From the NCBI GenBank assembly GCA_902788555.1, contig CADAKQ010000020.1, positions 23,265 through 87,264 on the forward strand: 64,000 bases of DNA, in the 5' to 3' direction. How positions within the stretch are numbered: the stretch's first letter is position 1; every line of letters starts with the position of its first letter. Origin of the DNA: an uncultured Lachnospiraceae bacterium. GTDB taxonomy: Bacteria; Bacillota; Clostridia; Lachnospirales; Lachnospiraceae. Under the pieces are notes generated by a model. It was not told where the DNA came from. It saw only the letters and a program-made list of their open reading frames with translations, and did no database searches. This document shows positions 25,807 to 35,033 of this stretch, piece after piece. A program made the translations under genes and the position numbers.

Positions 25807-27276
25807 GTGGATTTGATGAGTTTGACAGCAGTAGAGCTTGGACAGAAGATAAAGAATAAAGAAGTTACAGTTAAAGAAGCCGTAGAAGAAAGCCTCCGCA
25901 GAATCGAAAGCATAGAAAAGGATGTTAACTCCTTTGTAACGGTTGATAAGGAAGGTGCTTTAAAGCAGGCAGAAGAGATACAAAAGAGGATTGATTCAGG
26001 TGAGCTTAACGGCCCTCTTGCCGGAGTGCCTGTAGCAATTAAGGATAATATGTGTACCGAAGGACTTCTTACCACATGTTCTTCAAAAATACTTGGTAAT
26101 TTTGTTCCTACATATACAGCTACGGCAGTTGAGAAATTAAAAGAGGCAGGAGCTGTTATAATAGGAAAAACCAATATGGATGAGTTTGCCATGGGAAGTA
26201 CATCTGAGACTTCGTATTTTGGTGCTACTAAGAATCCTTGGGATTTAAGCAGAGTACCGGGAGGCTCATCAGGTGGCTCTGCAGCAGCGGTTTCATCCGA
26301 GGAGGTACCTTATGCGCTTGGTTCCGATACGGGCGGTTCCATAAGACAGCCTGCATCCTTTTGCGGTGTAACGGGTATCAAGCCGACCTACGGAAGAGTA
26401 TCCCGTTACGGACTTATAGCTTACGGTTCATCCCTTGACCAGATAGGACCTATAGCAAAGGATGTAAGAGACTGTGCAACCATTTTAGAGATTATATGTC
26501 AGCATGATGATAAGGATTCTACATCTTATAAGGATGCGGCATCCGATTTTACGGCTGCGCTTGTTGATGATGTAAAGGGTATGAAGATAGGTATCCCGAG
26601 TGATTATCTTGCAGAGGGTATTGACCCTGAGGTTAAGGATGCGGTGCTTGCCGCTGCAAAGGTGCTCGAAGGTAAGGGTGCTGTAGTTGAAGAGTTTTCG
26701 CTCGGTATGGTTGACTATGCAATCCCTGCATATTATATAATTGCATCAGCAGAGGCATCCTCAAATCTTGAAAGATTCGACGGTGTAAAATACGGTTACA
26801 GAACCGCTGATTATACGGACTTGCATAACATGTATAAAAAGACACGTTCAGAAGGCTTTGGAGCAGAGGTTAAGCGTAGAATTATGCTTGGTTCATTTGT
26901 ACTTAGCTCCGGTTATTATGATGCTTATTATGTCAAGGCACTTAAGACCAAGGCTCTTATCAAAAAAGCCTTTGACGATGCATTTGCAAAGTATGATGTA
27001 ATACTCGGACCGGTTGCACCTACAACCGCATTAAAATGTGGCGAGTCCTTAAGTGATCCGATTAAAATGTACCTCGGGGATATATATACGGTATCAGTAA
27101 ACCTTGCCGGACTTCCGGGTATATCACTTCCTTGCGGATATGATAAGAACGGACTTCCGATCGGTCTTCAGCTTCTGGGACAGACCTTTGATGAAAAGAG
27201 TATCTTAAGAGCCGCTTATGCTTACGAGCAAAGCCGAAGCTACAAGAGATCTCCGATTGCGGAAAGGGGGCTTTAG
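25807..27276 (+). CDS. gatA: Asp/Glu-tRNA amidotransferase subunit A
   Basis: A 489-residue amidase-signature protein that releases ammonia from glutamine for GatB. The Ser-cisSer-Lys triad is complete: Lys79 in IKDN, Ser154 in GGSSGGS and Ser178 in DTGGS. With the GTG start at 25807 these numbers match Staphylococcus aureus GatA exactly, and AGGAGG lies 8 bp upstream. The GTG at 25798 overlaps that site, and the ATG at 25816 is too far from it. Confidence 0.96.
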   Translation: MDLMSLTAVELGQKIKNKEVTVKEAVEESLRRIESIEKDVNSFVTVDKEGALKQAEEIQKRIDSGELNGPLAGVPVAIKDNMCTEGLLTTCSSKILGNFVPTYTATAVEKLKEAGAVIIGKTNMDEFAMGSTSETSYFGATKNPWDLSRVPGGSSGGSAAAVSSEEVPYALGSDTGGSIRQPASFCGVTGIKPTYGRVSRYGLIAYGSSLDQIGPIAKDVRDCATILEIICQHDDKDSTSYKDAASDFTAALVDDVKGMKIGIPSDYLAEGIDPEVKDAVLAAAKVLEGKGAVVEEFSLGMVDYAIPAYYIIASAEASSNLERFDGVKYGYRTADYTDLHNMYKKTRSEGFGAEVKRRIMLGSFVLSSGYYDAYYVKALKTKALIKKAFDDAFAKYDVILGPVAPTTALKCGESLSDPIKMYLGDIYTVSVNLAGLPGISLPCGYDKNGLPIGLQLLGQTFDEKSILRAAYAYEQSRSYKRSPIAERGL

Positions 27277-27282
27277 AATATT

Positions 27283-28719
27283 ATGGAAAAGACATATGAA
27301 ACCGTGATAGGACTTGAAGTCCATGTAGAGCTTGCAACCAAGACCAAGATATTCTGCGGATGTTCAACCGAATTCGGTGGAGAGCCGAATACACACACCT
27401 GCCCTGTATGTACCGGTATGCCGGGATCACTTCCTGTGTTAAATAAGGCAGTGCTTGAAAAGGCAGTTGCGGTTGGTCTTGCAACTAATTGTAATATAAC
27501 CAGAAAGGGTAAATTTGACAGAAAAAATTATTTCTATCCTGATAACCCACAGAACTATCAGATTTCACAGCTTTATTTCCCGATATGCCGTGACGGTAAG
27601 GTTGAGATAGATGTGGATGGAGAGAAGAAATTTGTAAGGATACATGAGATTCACATGGAGGAGGATGCAGGTAAGCTGGTACACGATTCATTTACCGATA
27701 CCTCACTTGTAGACTATAACCGTTCAGGTGTGCCTCTTATAGAGATAGTTTCAGAGCCTGACATGCGCTCTGCGGATGAGGTCATAGCATACCTTGATAA
27801 GCTTAGACTTATCATCCAGTATCTCGGAGCATCAGATTGTAAGCTCAATGAGGGCTCTATGAGAGCAGACGTAAATCTTTCCATAAGGAAAAAGGGGGAA
27901 GAAAAGTTCGGTACGAGAACCGAGATGAAGAACCTCAATTCCTTCAAGGCGATTGCCAGAGCAATTGAAAATGAAAGAGAGCGTCAGATAGATATAATCG
28001 AATCCGGTGAAAAGGTAATTCAGGAAACCAGAAGATGGGATGATGAAAAGGGATATTCATATGCTATGCGTTCCAAGGAGGATGCACAGGATTACAGATA
28101 TTTCCCTGATCCGGACCTTGTTCCGATTATCGTGGATGATGAATTTCTGGATACTATAAAGAGACGTCAGCCGGAGCTTCGTGATGAAAAGAGAATTCGT
28201 TACAGGGATGAGTTTAACATCCCTGATTACGATATTGATATAATAACCAATTCCAAGAAGATGGCGGATATATTTGAAGAAACCATAGCTCTTGGAGCAG
28301 AGCCGAAAAAGGTTTCCAACTGGCTTATGGTCGAGACCATGAGACTTATGAAGGAACATGATAGAGATGCGGATGACCTAAGCTTCTCAGCTAAGAATCT
28401 TGCAACACTTATAGATATGGTTGATAAAAAGGTTATAAACGGTTCGGTTGCCAAGGAGGTTTTCGAAAAGATATTTACGGAGGATATCGATCCGGAAAAA
28501 TATGTTGAAGAAAACGGACTTAAGACCGTAAATGATGAGGGCGCACTTACCAAGACCATCGAAGAGATAGTTGCCGCCAATCCGAAGTCGGTTGAGGACT
28601 ACAAGAGCGGTAAGGAAAAGGCTATAGGCTTCTTGGTTGGACAGACCATGAAGGCTATGAAGGGTAAGGCAGACCCGGGAGAAGTAAACAGAATACTAAA
28701 GGAGATACTTTCAAAATAG
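27283..28719 (+). CDS. gatB: Asp/Glu-tRNA amidotransferase subunit B
   Basis: A 478-residue GatB, the kinase and amidation subunit that activates the mischarged aminoacyl group and transfers ammonia to it. It has the opening GLEVHVEL, the zinc-type cysteines in FCGCS...CPVCTG, the GS-rich central region, and the helical plus YqeY-like tail ending VNRILKEIL. It lies 6 bp after gatA. With gltX also in the window, the complex could serve both Asn and Gln tRNAs. Confidence 0.97.
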   Translation: MEKTYETVIGLEVHVELATKTKIFCGCSTEFGGEPNTHTCPVCTGMPGSLPVLNKAVLEKAVAVGLATNCNITRKGKFDRKNYFYPDNPQNYQISQLYFPICRDGKVEIDVDGEKKFVRIHEIHMEEDAGKLVHDSFTDTSLVDYNRSGVPLIEIVSEPDMRSADEVIAYLDKLRLIIQYLGASDCKLNEGSMRADVNLSIRKKGEEKFGTRTEMKNLNSFKAIARAIENERERQIDIIESGEKVIQETRRWDDEKGYSYAMRSKEDAQDYRYFPDPDLVPIIVDDEFLDTIKRRQPELRDEKRIRYRDEFNIPDYDIDIITNSKKMADIFEETIALGAEPKKVSNWLMVETMRLMKEHDRDADDLSFSAKNLATLIDMVDKKVINGSVAKEVFEKIFTEDIDPEKYVEENGLKTVNDEGALTKTIEEIVAANPKSVEDYKSGKEKAIGFLVGQTMKAMKGKADPGEVNRILKEILSK

Positions 28720-28730
28720 GAGGAAAAAAT

Positions 28731-29816
28731 ATGAGAACTTATCTTGTAACAGGCGGAGCCGGATTTATCGGTTCAAACTACATTCATTACATGTTTAAAA
28801 AATATGATAATGAAATCAGAATTATTAACGTTGATGTACTTACTTATGCAGGTAATCTTGAGAATTTAAAGGATATCGAGAACAGGGATAACTACACATT
28901 TATCAAAGCAGATATATGTGATAAGGAAGCTATCTCTAAGATATTTGCAGAAAATGATATCGACAGAGTAGTACATTTTGCGGCAGAGTCACACGTAGAC
29001 AGAAGTATCAAAAATCCTGAGGTCTTTGTTCAGACAAATGTTTTGGGAACCGCTGTTATGTTAAACTGTGCAAAGGCAGCCTGGGAGCTCCCTGACGGAG
29101 GCTTTAAGGAGGGTAAGAAATTCCTTCATGTATCAACGGATGAGGTTTACGGCTCACTTCCTGATGATGATAATGCATTTTTCTATGAGACTTCTCCATA
29201 TGATCCGCATAGTCCGTATTCGGCAAGTAAGGCATCATCGGATATGCTTGTAAAGGCTTATATGGATACCTACAAGTTCCCTGCAAATATAACTAACTGC
29301 AGCAATAACTATGGACCTTATCAGTTCCCTGAGAAGCTTATACCGCTTATAATAAACAATGCACTTTCCGGAAAGAAGCTTCCTGTATACGGCGACGGTA
29401 AAAATGTTCGTGACTGGTTATTTGTGGAAGATCATGCCAAGGCAATCGATATGGTTCAGGAGCAGGGAAGACTTTTTGAAACCTACAATATCGGCGGACA
29501 TAACGAAAAGCAGAATATTGAGATAATCAATATTATCATAGACACACTTCAGGAGATGCTTCCTGACGGTGATCCAAGAAAGAAGCTTGTATCAAAGGAT
29601 TTGATTACTTATGTTGAGGACAGAAAGGGACATGACAGAAGATATGCTATAGCTCCTGACAAGATTAAGGCAGAGATAGGCTGGTATCCTGAAACCATGT
29701 TTGCAGAGGGTATCAAGAAAACTATCGCCTGGTTCTTTGAGCATGAGGACTGGATGAAGAATGTAACCAGCGGAGACTACCAGAAGTACTATGAGGATAT
29801 GTACGCAGGAAAATAA
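28731..29816 (+). CDS. rfbB: dTDP-glucose 4,6-dehydratase
   Basis: A 361-residue extended SDR. NAD motif GGAGFIGSNY, active-site STDEVYG, catalytic YSASK and the RfbB pattern SNNYGPYQFPEKLIPL are all visible. It converts dTDP-glucose to dTDP-4-keto-6-deoxyglucose, the second step to dTDP-rhamnose. It starts 11 bp after gatB with its own AGGAGG, so it is probably read from the T-box transcript as well. A terminator separates it from rfbA, and rfbC and rfbD are not in the window. Confidence 0.96.
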   Translation: MRTYLVTGGAGFIGSNYIHYMFKKYDNEIRIINVDVLTYAGNLENLKDIENRDNYTFIKADICDKEAISKIFAENDIDRVVHFAAESHVDRSIKNPEVFVQTNVLGTAVMLNCAKAAWELPDGGFKEGKKFLHVSTDEVYGSLPDDDNAFFYETSPYDPHSPYSASKASSDMLVKAYMDTYKFPANITNCSNNYGPYQFPEKLIPLIINNALSGKKLPVYGDGKNVRDWLFVEDHAKAIDMVQEQGRLFETYNIGGHNEKQNIEIINIIIDTLQEMLPDGDPRKKLVSKDLITYVEDRKGHDRRYAIAPDKIKAEIGWYPETMFAEGIKKTIAWFFEHEDWMKNVTSGDYQKYYEDMYAGK

Positions 29817-29824
29817 TTAATATG

Positions 29825-29870
29825 AAACTAAACAGGTTTGTGATTAAGCAAGCCTGTTTAGTTTGTTTAG
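29825..29870 (+). terminator. Terminator between rfbB and rfbA
   Basis: A 12-bp perfect stem (29825-29836 with 29853-29864) followed by TGTTT. The loop is 16 bases, and the T run is interrupted, so it may be leaky. Confidence 0.7.
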
Positions 29871-29892
29871 AATGATTGGGAGGAGATGTATC

Positions 29893-30762
29893 ATGAAGGG
29901 AATTATTTTAGCAGGCGGTTCGGGTACAAGACTTTATCCGCTTACCAAGGCAGTATCAAAGCAGATAATGCCTGTATACGACAAGCCGATGATTTATTAT
30001 CCATTGTCAACTCTTATGCTTGCAGGTATAAGGGAGGTACTTATTATATCAACACCGAGAGATTTACCTACTTTTGAGGAGCTTTTCGGAGACGGCTCAC
30101 AGCTTGGTATGAAGTTTTCGTATAAGGTTCAGGAGACTCCGAGGGGACTTGCTGATGCATTTATAATCGGTGAGGAGTTTATCGGCTCTGACAGTGTGGC
30201 ACTTGTTTTGGGCGACAACATTTTCTACGGACAGAGCTTTTCCAAGGTGCTTAGAAATGCTGCATCACGTGAAAAGGGTGCAACTATTTTCGGATATTAT
30301 GTAAAAGACCCGAGAGAATACGGCGTTGTAGAGTTTGACGAGACAGGCAAGGCTCTTTCCATAGAAGAAAAGCCAGAGCATCCAAAGTCAAACTATGCGG
30401 TACCGGGACTTTATTTCTACGATAATGATGTGGTTGAGATAGCTAAAAATGTTAAGCCTTCAGCAAGAGGCGAGATAGAGATTACAAGTGTAAATAACGT
30501 ATATCTTGAAAGAGGAGACCTTATGGTTGAAACCTTAGGACGTGGTTTTGCATGGCTTGATACGGGTAATCACGATATGCTCCTTGATGCGGCGGACTTC
30601 GTGGCTGCCTTCCAGAAAAGACAGGGTATGTATATATCATGTATAGAGGAGATAGCTTTTAGAAGAGGCTTCATAGATAAGGATCAGCTTCTTAAGCTTG
30701 CCGAGCCTCTCATGAAAACCGCATACGGACAGTATCTTGTAGATGTTGCCAACGGTCTGTAA
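29893..30762 (+). CDS. rfbA: Glucose-1-phosphate thymidylyltransferase
   Basis: A 289-residue RfbA with the nucleotidyltransferase signature [11 protein letters not shown] near the N terminus, [19 protein letters not shown] and EEKPEHPKS. It joins glucose-1-phosphate and dTTP to give dTDP-glucose, the substrate for the preceding enzyme. The ATG at 29893 has GGGAGGAG upstream; the earlier in-frame codon at 29863 lies in the terminator tail and has no site. Confidence 0.96.
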   Translation: MKGIILAGGSGTRLYPLTKAVSKQIMPVYDKPMIYYPLSTLMLAGIREVLIISTPRDLPTFEELFGDGSQLGMKFSYKVQETPRGLADAFIIGEEFIGSDSVALVLGDNIFYGQSFSKVLRNAASREKGATIFGYYVKDPREYGVVEFDETGKALSIEEKPEHPKSNYAVPGLYFYDNDVVEIAKNVKPSARGEIEITSVNNVYLERGDLMVETLGRGFAWLDTGNHDMLLDAADFVAAFQKRQGMYISCIEEIAFRRGFIDKDQLLKLAEPLMKTAYGQYLVDVANGL

Positions 30763-30817
30763 GATTATCAGAGTATTTATCAAATATAAATATATTGTAG
30801 TAGAAAGAAGGATGAAA

Positions 30818-31897
30818 ATGGGCAAGTCAAAAAAAGATGATGATGTCATAGATGTTGAATACGTTGATGACAACGGAAATGACACTGATGGTAACGGCTC
30901 AAATAAGAAGATAAAAAAGTCCCTAAATATTTTTAAGCTTGTAATAATAGGACTTATAATACTCTTTGCCGTTTTTGACAGCTATTATTATGTAAATGAA
31001 CAGGAAAATGCTGTAGTGACTATGTTTGGCAAGGTAACTACAACAAATACAGCCGGACTGTATTTCAAGATTCCTTTTATACAAAAGGTTCAGAAGGTGG
31101 ATGTAACAACACATGGAACCGGAGTCGGTTATACACTTGATAATAACGGTCAGAATATAACAGATTCGATGGACGGAGTTATGATTACCGCCGACTTTAA
31201 TCTTCTTAATATAGACTTTTATCTTGAGTATAAGGTTTCGGATCCGGTTGCATATCTTTATAATTCCAACAATCCTGAAGAGATATTGAAGGATATTGCG
31301 TTATCAAGTATAAGATCCGTAGTGGGAAATTATACTGTAGATGAGGCAATGACTACAGCTAAAAGCCAGATACAGTCTGATGTTAAGGAAGAAATGATGC
31401 GTGAGCTTGAGGAGAGAAATATAGGACTCCAGATTATTAATATCACGGTTCAGGATTCCGAACCTCCGACAGATGAGATAATAGCGGCCTTTAAGTCTGT
31501 TGAAACAGCAAAGCAGGGCGCAGATACCGCAAAAAATAATGCACTGCAGTATCAGAATAAAGAGCTTCCGAATGCTACGGCAGAAGCTGACAGAATACGT
31601 AAGGATGCAGAGGCCGAGAAGGCAACACGTATAGCGGAGGCTGAAGGTCAGGTTGCAAGACTGAATAAAATATATGAGCAGTACAAGCTTTATCCGCTTA
31701 TAACAAAAAAGAGAATGTTCTACGAGACTATGGAGGAGATTCTTCCTTCTATGAAGATTATCATAACAGATGGACAGACTCAGGAGGTTTATCCTCTGGA
31801 AAGCTTTGCTGATATAAATTCAACTACAACCAATAATTACAACAACGATAAGGAGGATGATTCGGGTGTCGAAACAAGTACAGAAGAAGACTACTAA
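30818..31897 (+). CDS. hflK: HflK-type SPFH/prohibitin membrane protein
   Basis: A 359-residue SPFH protein: an acidic, hydrophilic N terminus of ~40 residues, one membrane helix (~50-70), the stomatin/HflK core (NEQENAVVTMFGKV, TAGLYFKIPF) and an alanine/charged helical region (EADRIRKDAEAEKATRIAEAEGQ). HflK and HflC form a large membrane cage that in other bacteria encloses FtsH and restrains its proteolysis. Two ATGs at 30812 and 30818 compete; the second is better spaced from AGAAGG. It overlaps hflC by 32 bp. Confidence 0.9.
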   Translation: MGKSKKDDDVIDVEYVDDNGNDTDGNGSNKKIKKSLNIFKLVIIGLIILFAVFDSYYYVNEQENAVVTMFGKVTTTNTAGLYFKIPFIQKVQKVDVTTHGTGVGYTLDNNGQNITDSMDGVMITADFNLLNIDFYLEYKVSDPVAYLYNSNNPEEILKDIALSSIRSVVGNYTVDEAMTTAKSQIQSDVKEEMMRELEERNIGLQIINITVQDSEPPTDEIIAAFKSVETAKQGADTAKNNALQYQNKELPNATAEADRIRKDAEAEKATRIAEAEGQVARLNKIYEQYKLYPLITKKRMFYETMEEILPSMKIIITDGQTQEVYPLESFADINSTTTNNYNNDKEDDSGVETSTEEDY

Positions 31898-32756
31898 AGC
31901 TATATTGTTTGTAATACTCCTTTTATTTGCGTTAATTGTAATATTTAATTCCTTTTATACAGTGCAGTATAATTCAAAAGCAATCGTAAAAAGATTCGGA
32001 AAAATATTAAAGATTGAAGCAGATGCCGGATTACACTTTAAGCTTCCTTTTATTGATGATATACAGGAGGTTTACAGCGGAAACAGAGTATATGATATAC
32101 CTACAAGTGATGTTATAACAAAGGATAAAAAATCCATGATTGCGGATGATTATGTTATATGGAAGGTGACAGAACCGACAAAATATTATAAAACCTTAAG
32201 TGCTGTAGATGCACGTGCAGAGGAACGTATAGATGCAGCAGTATACAATGCAACAAAAAATACAATATCCTCTATGACACAGGATGAGGTTATAGCAGCA
32301 AGAGGAGCGGTTCTGACAGAAATAATAACAGCCGCTGCAAATTCAGATATGGAAGGATACGGCATTACAATCGTAACAGCCGAGATAAAGGCTTTGGATT
32401 TGCCTGAGGATAATAAGGCTGCCGTATATGAGAGGATGATATCCGAAAGAGAAAATATAGCAGCAAGCTATACAGCTCAGGGAGAATCCGATGCACAGAT
32501 TATAAGAAATGAAACTGATAAAGAGGTTGCCATAACAATAGCTGATGCCCAAAAGGATGCTGAACAGATAATTGCAGAGGGGGAAGCAGAATATATGAGA
32601 ATACTTTCAGAGGCATATAACGACGAAGAAAAAGCAGAATTTTATAATTACATAAGAGGTCTTGACGCTCTGAAGGAATCACTTAAGGGAAACAATAACA
32701 CACTCATATTAGATAAGGATTCCGAGCTTGTTCGTATACTTTACGGAATCGAGTAA
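31866..32756 (+). CDS. hflC: HflC-type SPFH/prohibitin membrane protein
   Basis: A 296-residue partner of HflK. One N-terminal membrane helix (~12-32), the core (NSKAIVKRFGKIL, GLHFKLPFIDDIQ) and the HflC-like region MSERENIAASYTAQGESDAQ leading to a helical AEQIIAEGEAEYMRIL. I chose the GTG at 31866 since AGGAGG lies 9 bp upstream; the ATG at 31857 is flush against that site. The overlap with hflK suggests coupled translation and equal amounts. No ftsH is nearby. Confidence 0.9.
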   Translation: MSKQVQKKTTKAILFVILLLFALIVIFNSFYTVQYNSKAIVKRFGKILKIEADAGLHFKLPFIDDIQEVYSGNRVYDIPTSDVITKDKKSMIADDYVIWKVTEPTKYYKTLSAVDARAEERIDAAVYNATKNTISSMTQDEVIAARGAVLTEIITAAANSDMEGYGITIVTAEIKALDLPEDNKAAVYERMISERENIAASYTAQGESDAQIIRNETDKEVAITIADAQKDAEQIIAEGEAEYMRILSEAYNDEEKAEFYNYIRGLDALKESLKGNNNTLILDKDSELVRILYGIE

Positions 32757-32767
32757 AAAATTCGATA

Positions 32768-33541
32768 CTATTTCAATGATTTTTTAATTTTTAGTGTATC
32801 CTTAAAAACCGAAACGCTGGTTTTTAAGGATATGCGTGATTTTTCTTTCCTTTCACGCTTAAACTTTAACTCTATAGGCATTTCTATAATTTTGCAGCCT
32901 GCCTTGTTGGCCTTGGCGAGGATTTCAATATCATAGGCATAGCCATCAGTTATCATATTTTCAGTAAGTGTTTTTATAACAGGTTCCCTGAAAAGCTTTA
33001 TACCTGTCTGTGTATCCTTTATATCAAGCCTGAACAAAATTTTTAGAACTGCATAATATCCGAAACTCATGATTTTTCTCATAAGAGGGTATTCAAGCTT
33101 TGAATCCTTGTGCAGCTTGGAACCGATTACGATATCGGCATTTTTATCAATTATGGCTTTTAAAAAGCTTTTTAACATAATCGGGTTAAGCTCAAGATCC
33201 GAATCCAAAAAAGCAACATAATTGGAATTGGCATATCTGATTCCGGTAGTAATTGCGCTGCCTTTTCCATGGTTTGGCTTATAGCTTATATAAGCAATTT
33301 TGGAGTCGGCTTCAGCAGCCTTCATAATTTCCTCACGGGTGTTGTCAGAGCTGCCGTCATCAACAGCTATTATCTTATAGTTTTTTACAAAGCCTGATAT
33401 GATTTTTGAAGCTGCAAGAAGGTTTTCTTTTATATGCATGCCTTCGTTATAAGCAGGCATAATTACACTAAGATAATTCTTTTTTGATTCATTTAAATTG
33501 TTACTTGTAAGTATTTCGGAAACTTTGTTCTTAATATCCAT
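32768..33541 (-). CDS. DPM1-like family 2 glycosyltransferase
   Basis: A 257-residue GT2 enzyme of the dolichyl/polyprenyl-phosphate mannose synthase type: LSVIMPAYNEG, VDDGSSDNT, HGKGSAITTGIRYA, FLDSDLEL and TQTGIKLFR. It would transfer a sugar from a nucleotide donor to a polyprenyl phosphate at the membrane. No membrane helices follow the catalytic domain. The ATG at 33541 has GGTGG upstream; one five codons earlier has none. It is convergent with hflC, 11 bp apart, with no clear terminator between them. Confidence 0.9.
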   Translation of the reverse strand: MDIKNKVSEILTSNNLNESKKNYLSVIMPAYNEGMHIKENLLAASKIISGFVKNYKIIAVDDGSSDNTREEIMKAAEADSKIAYISYKPNHGKGSAITTGIRYANSNYVAFLDSDLELNPIMLKSFLKAIIDKNADIVIGSKLHKDSKLEYPLMRKIMSFGYYAVLKILFRLDIKDTQTGIKLFREPVIKTLTENMITDGYAYDIEILAKANKAGCKIIEMPIELKFKRERKEKSRISLKTSVSVFKDTLKIKKSLK

Positions 33542-33661
33542 TTTAATTACCACCATTTTTTGCTGTTATGTAGTATATCACAAGGAAATAATAATTACAA
33601 TAAACTGTATGACATACTTTTTTGGCGAAGCATAGTATATATTGTGTAAATTATTTTAATG

Positions 33662-33690
33662 TTGTAATTTTTTATAGAATAATGTATCAT
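33662..33690 (+). promoter_or_regulatory. Putative promoter of the LCP gene
   Basis: TTGTAA (33662-33667) and TATCAT (33685-33690) with a 17-bp spacer, 50 bp before the start codon. Confidence 0.55.
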
Positions 33691-33739
33691 ATAGCAGATA
33701 GATTTATTAAAAACCGGAGTAATATGTGAGGTTATAATA

Positions 33740-34912
33740 ATGAGTAAAAAGGATGAAAAGAAAACAAATAAGAATAACAATAAAAAGCAGGATGGTAGAA
33801 AATCAAAAGCCAAGAGTACAAAAAAATCAGGTAATGCCGGTAAGGGCGGAAATCTGAAATGGGGACTTGCACTATTTTTTGAGCTTATTATCCTTGCGCT
33901 TATGGTTGTCGGATATGTATTTTATTATAGGGATTCAAAGATTAAGAAAATAGTTAAGATAGAGATTGATAAGGAAGACCTTGCCATCAATGAGGATCTT
34001 GATGAAACAAAGCAGGAGGGCTATAAAACAATTGCTCTTTTCGGAATAGACTCCAGAGATGTAGCCAATTTGGGACAGGGTACAAGAAGTGATTCCATTA
34101 TGATTGCAAGTATCAATAACGAGACAAAAGAGGTAAAGATTGTTTCTGTATATCGAGATACATTGTTTGAGATAGAAAATGATTCAGGAATTACCTCAAA
34201 GGTAAATGCGGCATATGCATATGGAGGACCACAGCTTGCGATTAAAACCTTAAATGCAAATCTGGACTTACAGATAACGGATTTTGTTACGGTTAATTTT
34301 TTGGCACTTACCAAGGCTATAGACGATTTGGGCGGAATAACGGTTCATGTAGAGGAAAATGAGCTTCCTGTTTTAAATCTTGCCATATCAGAGCAGATAT
34401 CTGTTACGGGAATTTATTCGGATGGTGTATTTACCACAGGAGACCTTTTATTAAATGGTACACAGGCAACAGCCTATGCCAGAATAAGAAGTACCGATCA
34501 GGGCGATATAACAAGAACGGAAAGACAAAGAGATGTGATTTCAAAAATATTTGCAAAAGCAAAGACTTCTGATTTATCTACACTTGATGATGTGATAGAT
34601 GATGTATTTCCGGAGATAGCAACGAGTCTTACTGAGGATGAGATAAAGGAGCTTAGCAATGCCATATTTGAGTATGAGATAGGAAATACTGTCGGATTCC
34701 CTTTTGCTTATACACCTATGACTCATGAAACTAAGGGCTCAATTATTGTACCTGCGGATCTTTCGTCAAATGTTTCTGCATTGCATGAGTTTTTATTCAA
34801 TGAAACAGGATATGTTCCAACCGGAAAGGTACAGAGTATAAGCTCGTCAATTCAAAGCGAGACAGGAGTTTTGGCACAGCCTGTAGTGGTAGCACCGCAA
34901 AATTTTCAATAA
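33740..34912 (+). CDS. LytR-CpsA-Psr (LCP) wall polymer ligase
   Basis: A 390-residue LCP protein. A Lys-rich cytoplasmic tail of ~45 residues is followed by one membrane helix (~48-70) and the extracellular LCP domain: IALFGIDSRD, RSDSIMIASIN, VYRDTLFEI, NAAYAYGG and YARIRSTDQGDITRTERQRDV. LCP enzymes move teichoic acids or capsule from lipid carriers onto peptidoglycan, so it may finish the polymer made by the cluster at 11454-19766. A Ser/Gln/Val-rich tail ends the protein. It is a single-gene transcript with its own promoter and terminator. Confidence 0.94.
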   Translation: MSKKDEKKTNKNNNKKQDGRKSKAKSTKKSGNAGKGGNLKWGLALFFELIILALMVVGYVFYYRDSKIKKIVKIEIDKEDLAINEDLDETKQEGYKTIALFGIDSRDVANLGQGTRSDSIMIASINNETKEVKIVSVYRDTLFEIENDSGITSKVNAAYAYGGPQLAIKTLNANLDLQITDFVTVNFLALTKAIDDLGGITVHVEENELPVLNLAISEQISVTGIYSDGVFTTGDLLLNGTQATAYARIRSTDQGDITRTERQRDVISKIFAKAKTSDLSTLDDVIDDVFPEIATSLTEDEIKELSNAIFEYEIGNTVGFPFAYTPMTHETKGSIIVPADLSSNVSALHEFLFNETGYVPTGKVQSISSSIQSETGVLAQPVVVAPQNFQ

Positions 34913-34922
34913 TAAACAGATT

Positions 34923-34952
34923 AAAAAGGAATCTTTGAGATTCCTTTTTTTG
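34923..34952 (+). terminator. Intrinsic terminator after the LCP gene
   Basis: AAAAAGGAATC (34923-34933) pairs with GATTCCTTTTT (from 34939) across a 5-base loop, followed by a run of T. Confidence 0.85.
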
Positions 34953-35033
34953 TTTACAGATGTTATAATAGCCAATATAAATATAATAAGGCTTAATTAA
35001 ACTTAATTCAAAAGGGTGCTAAGGGTAATATTT

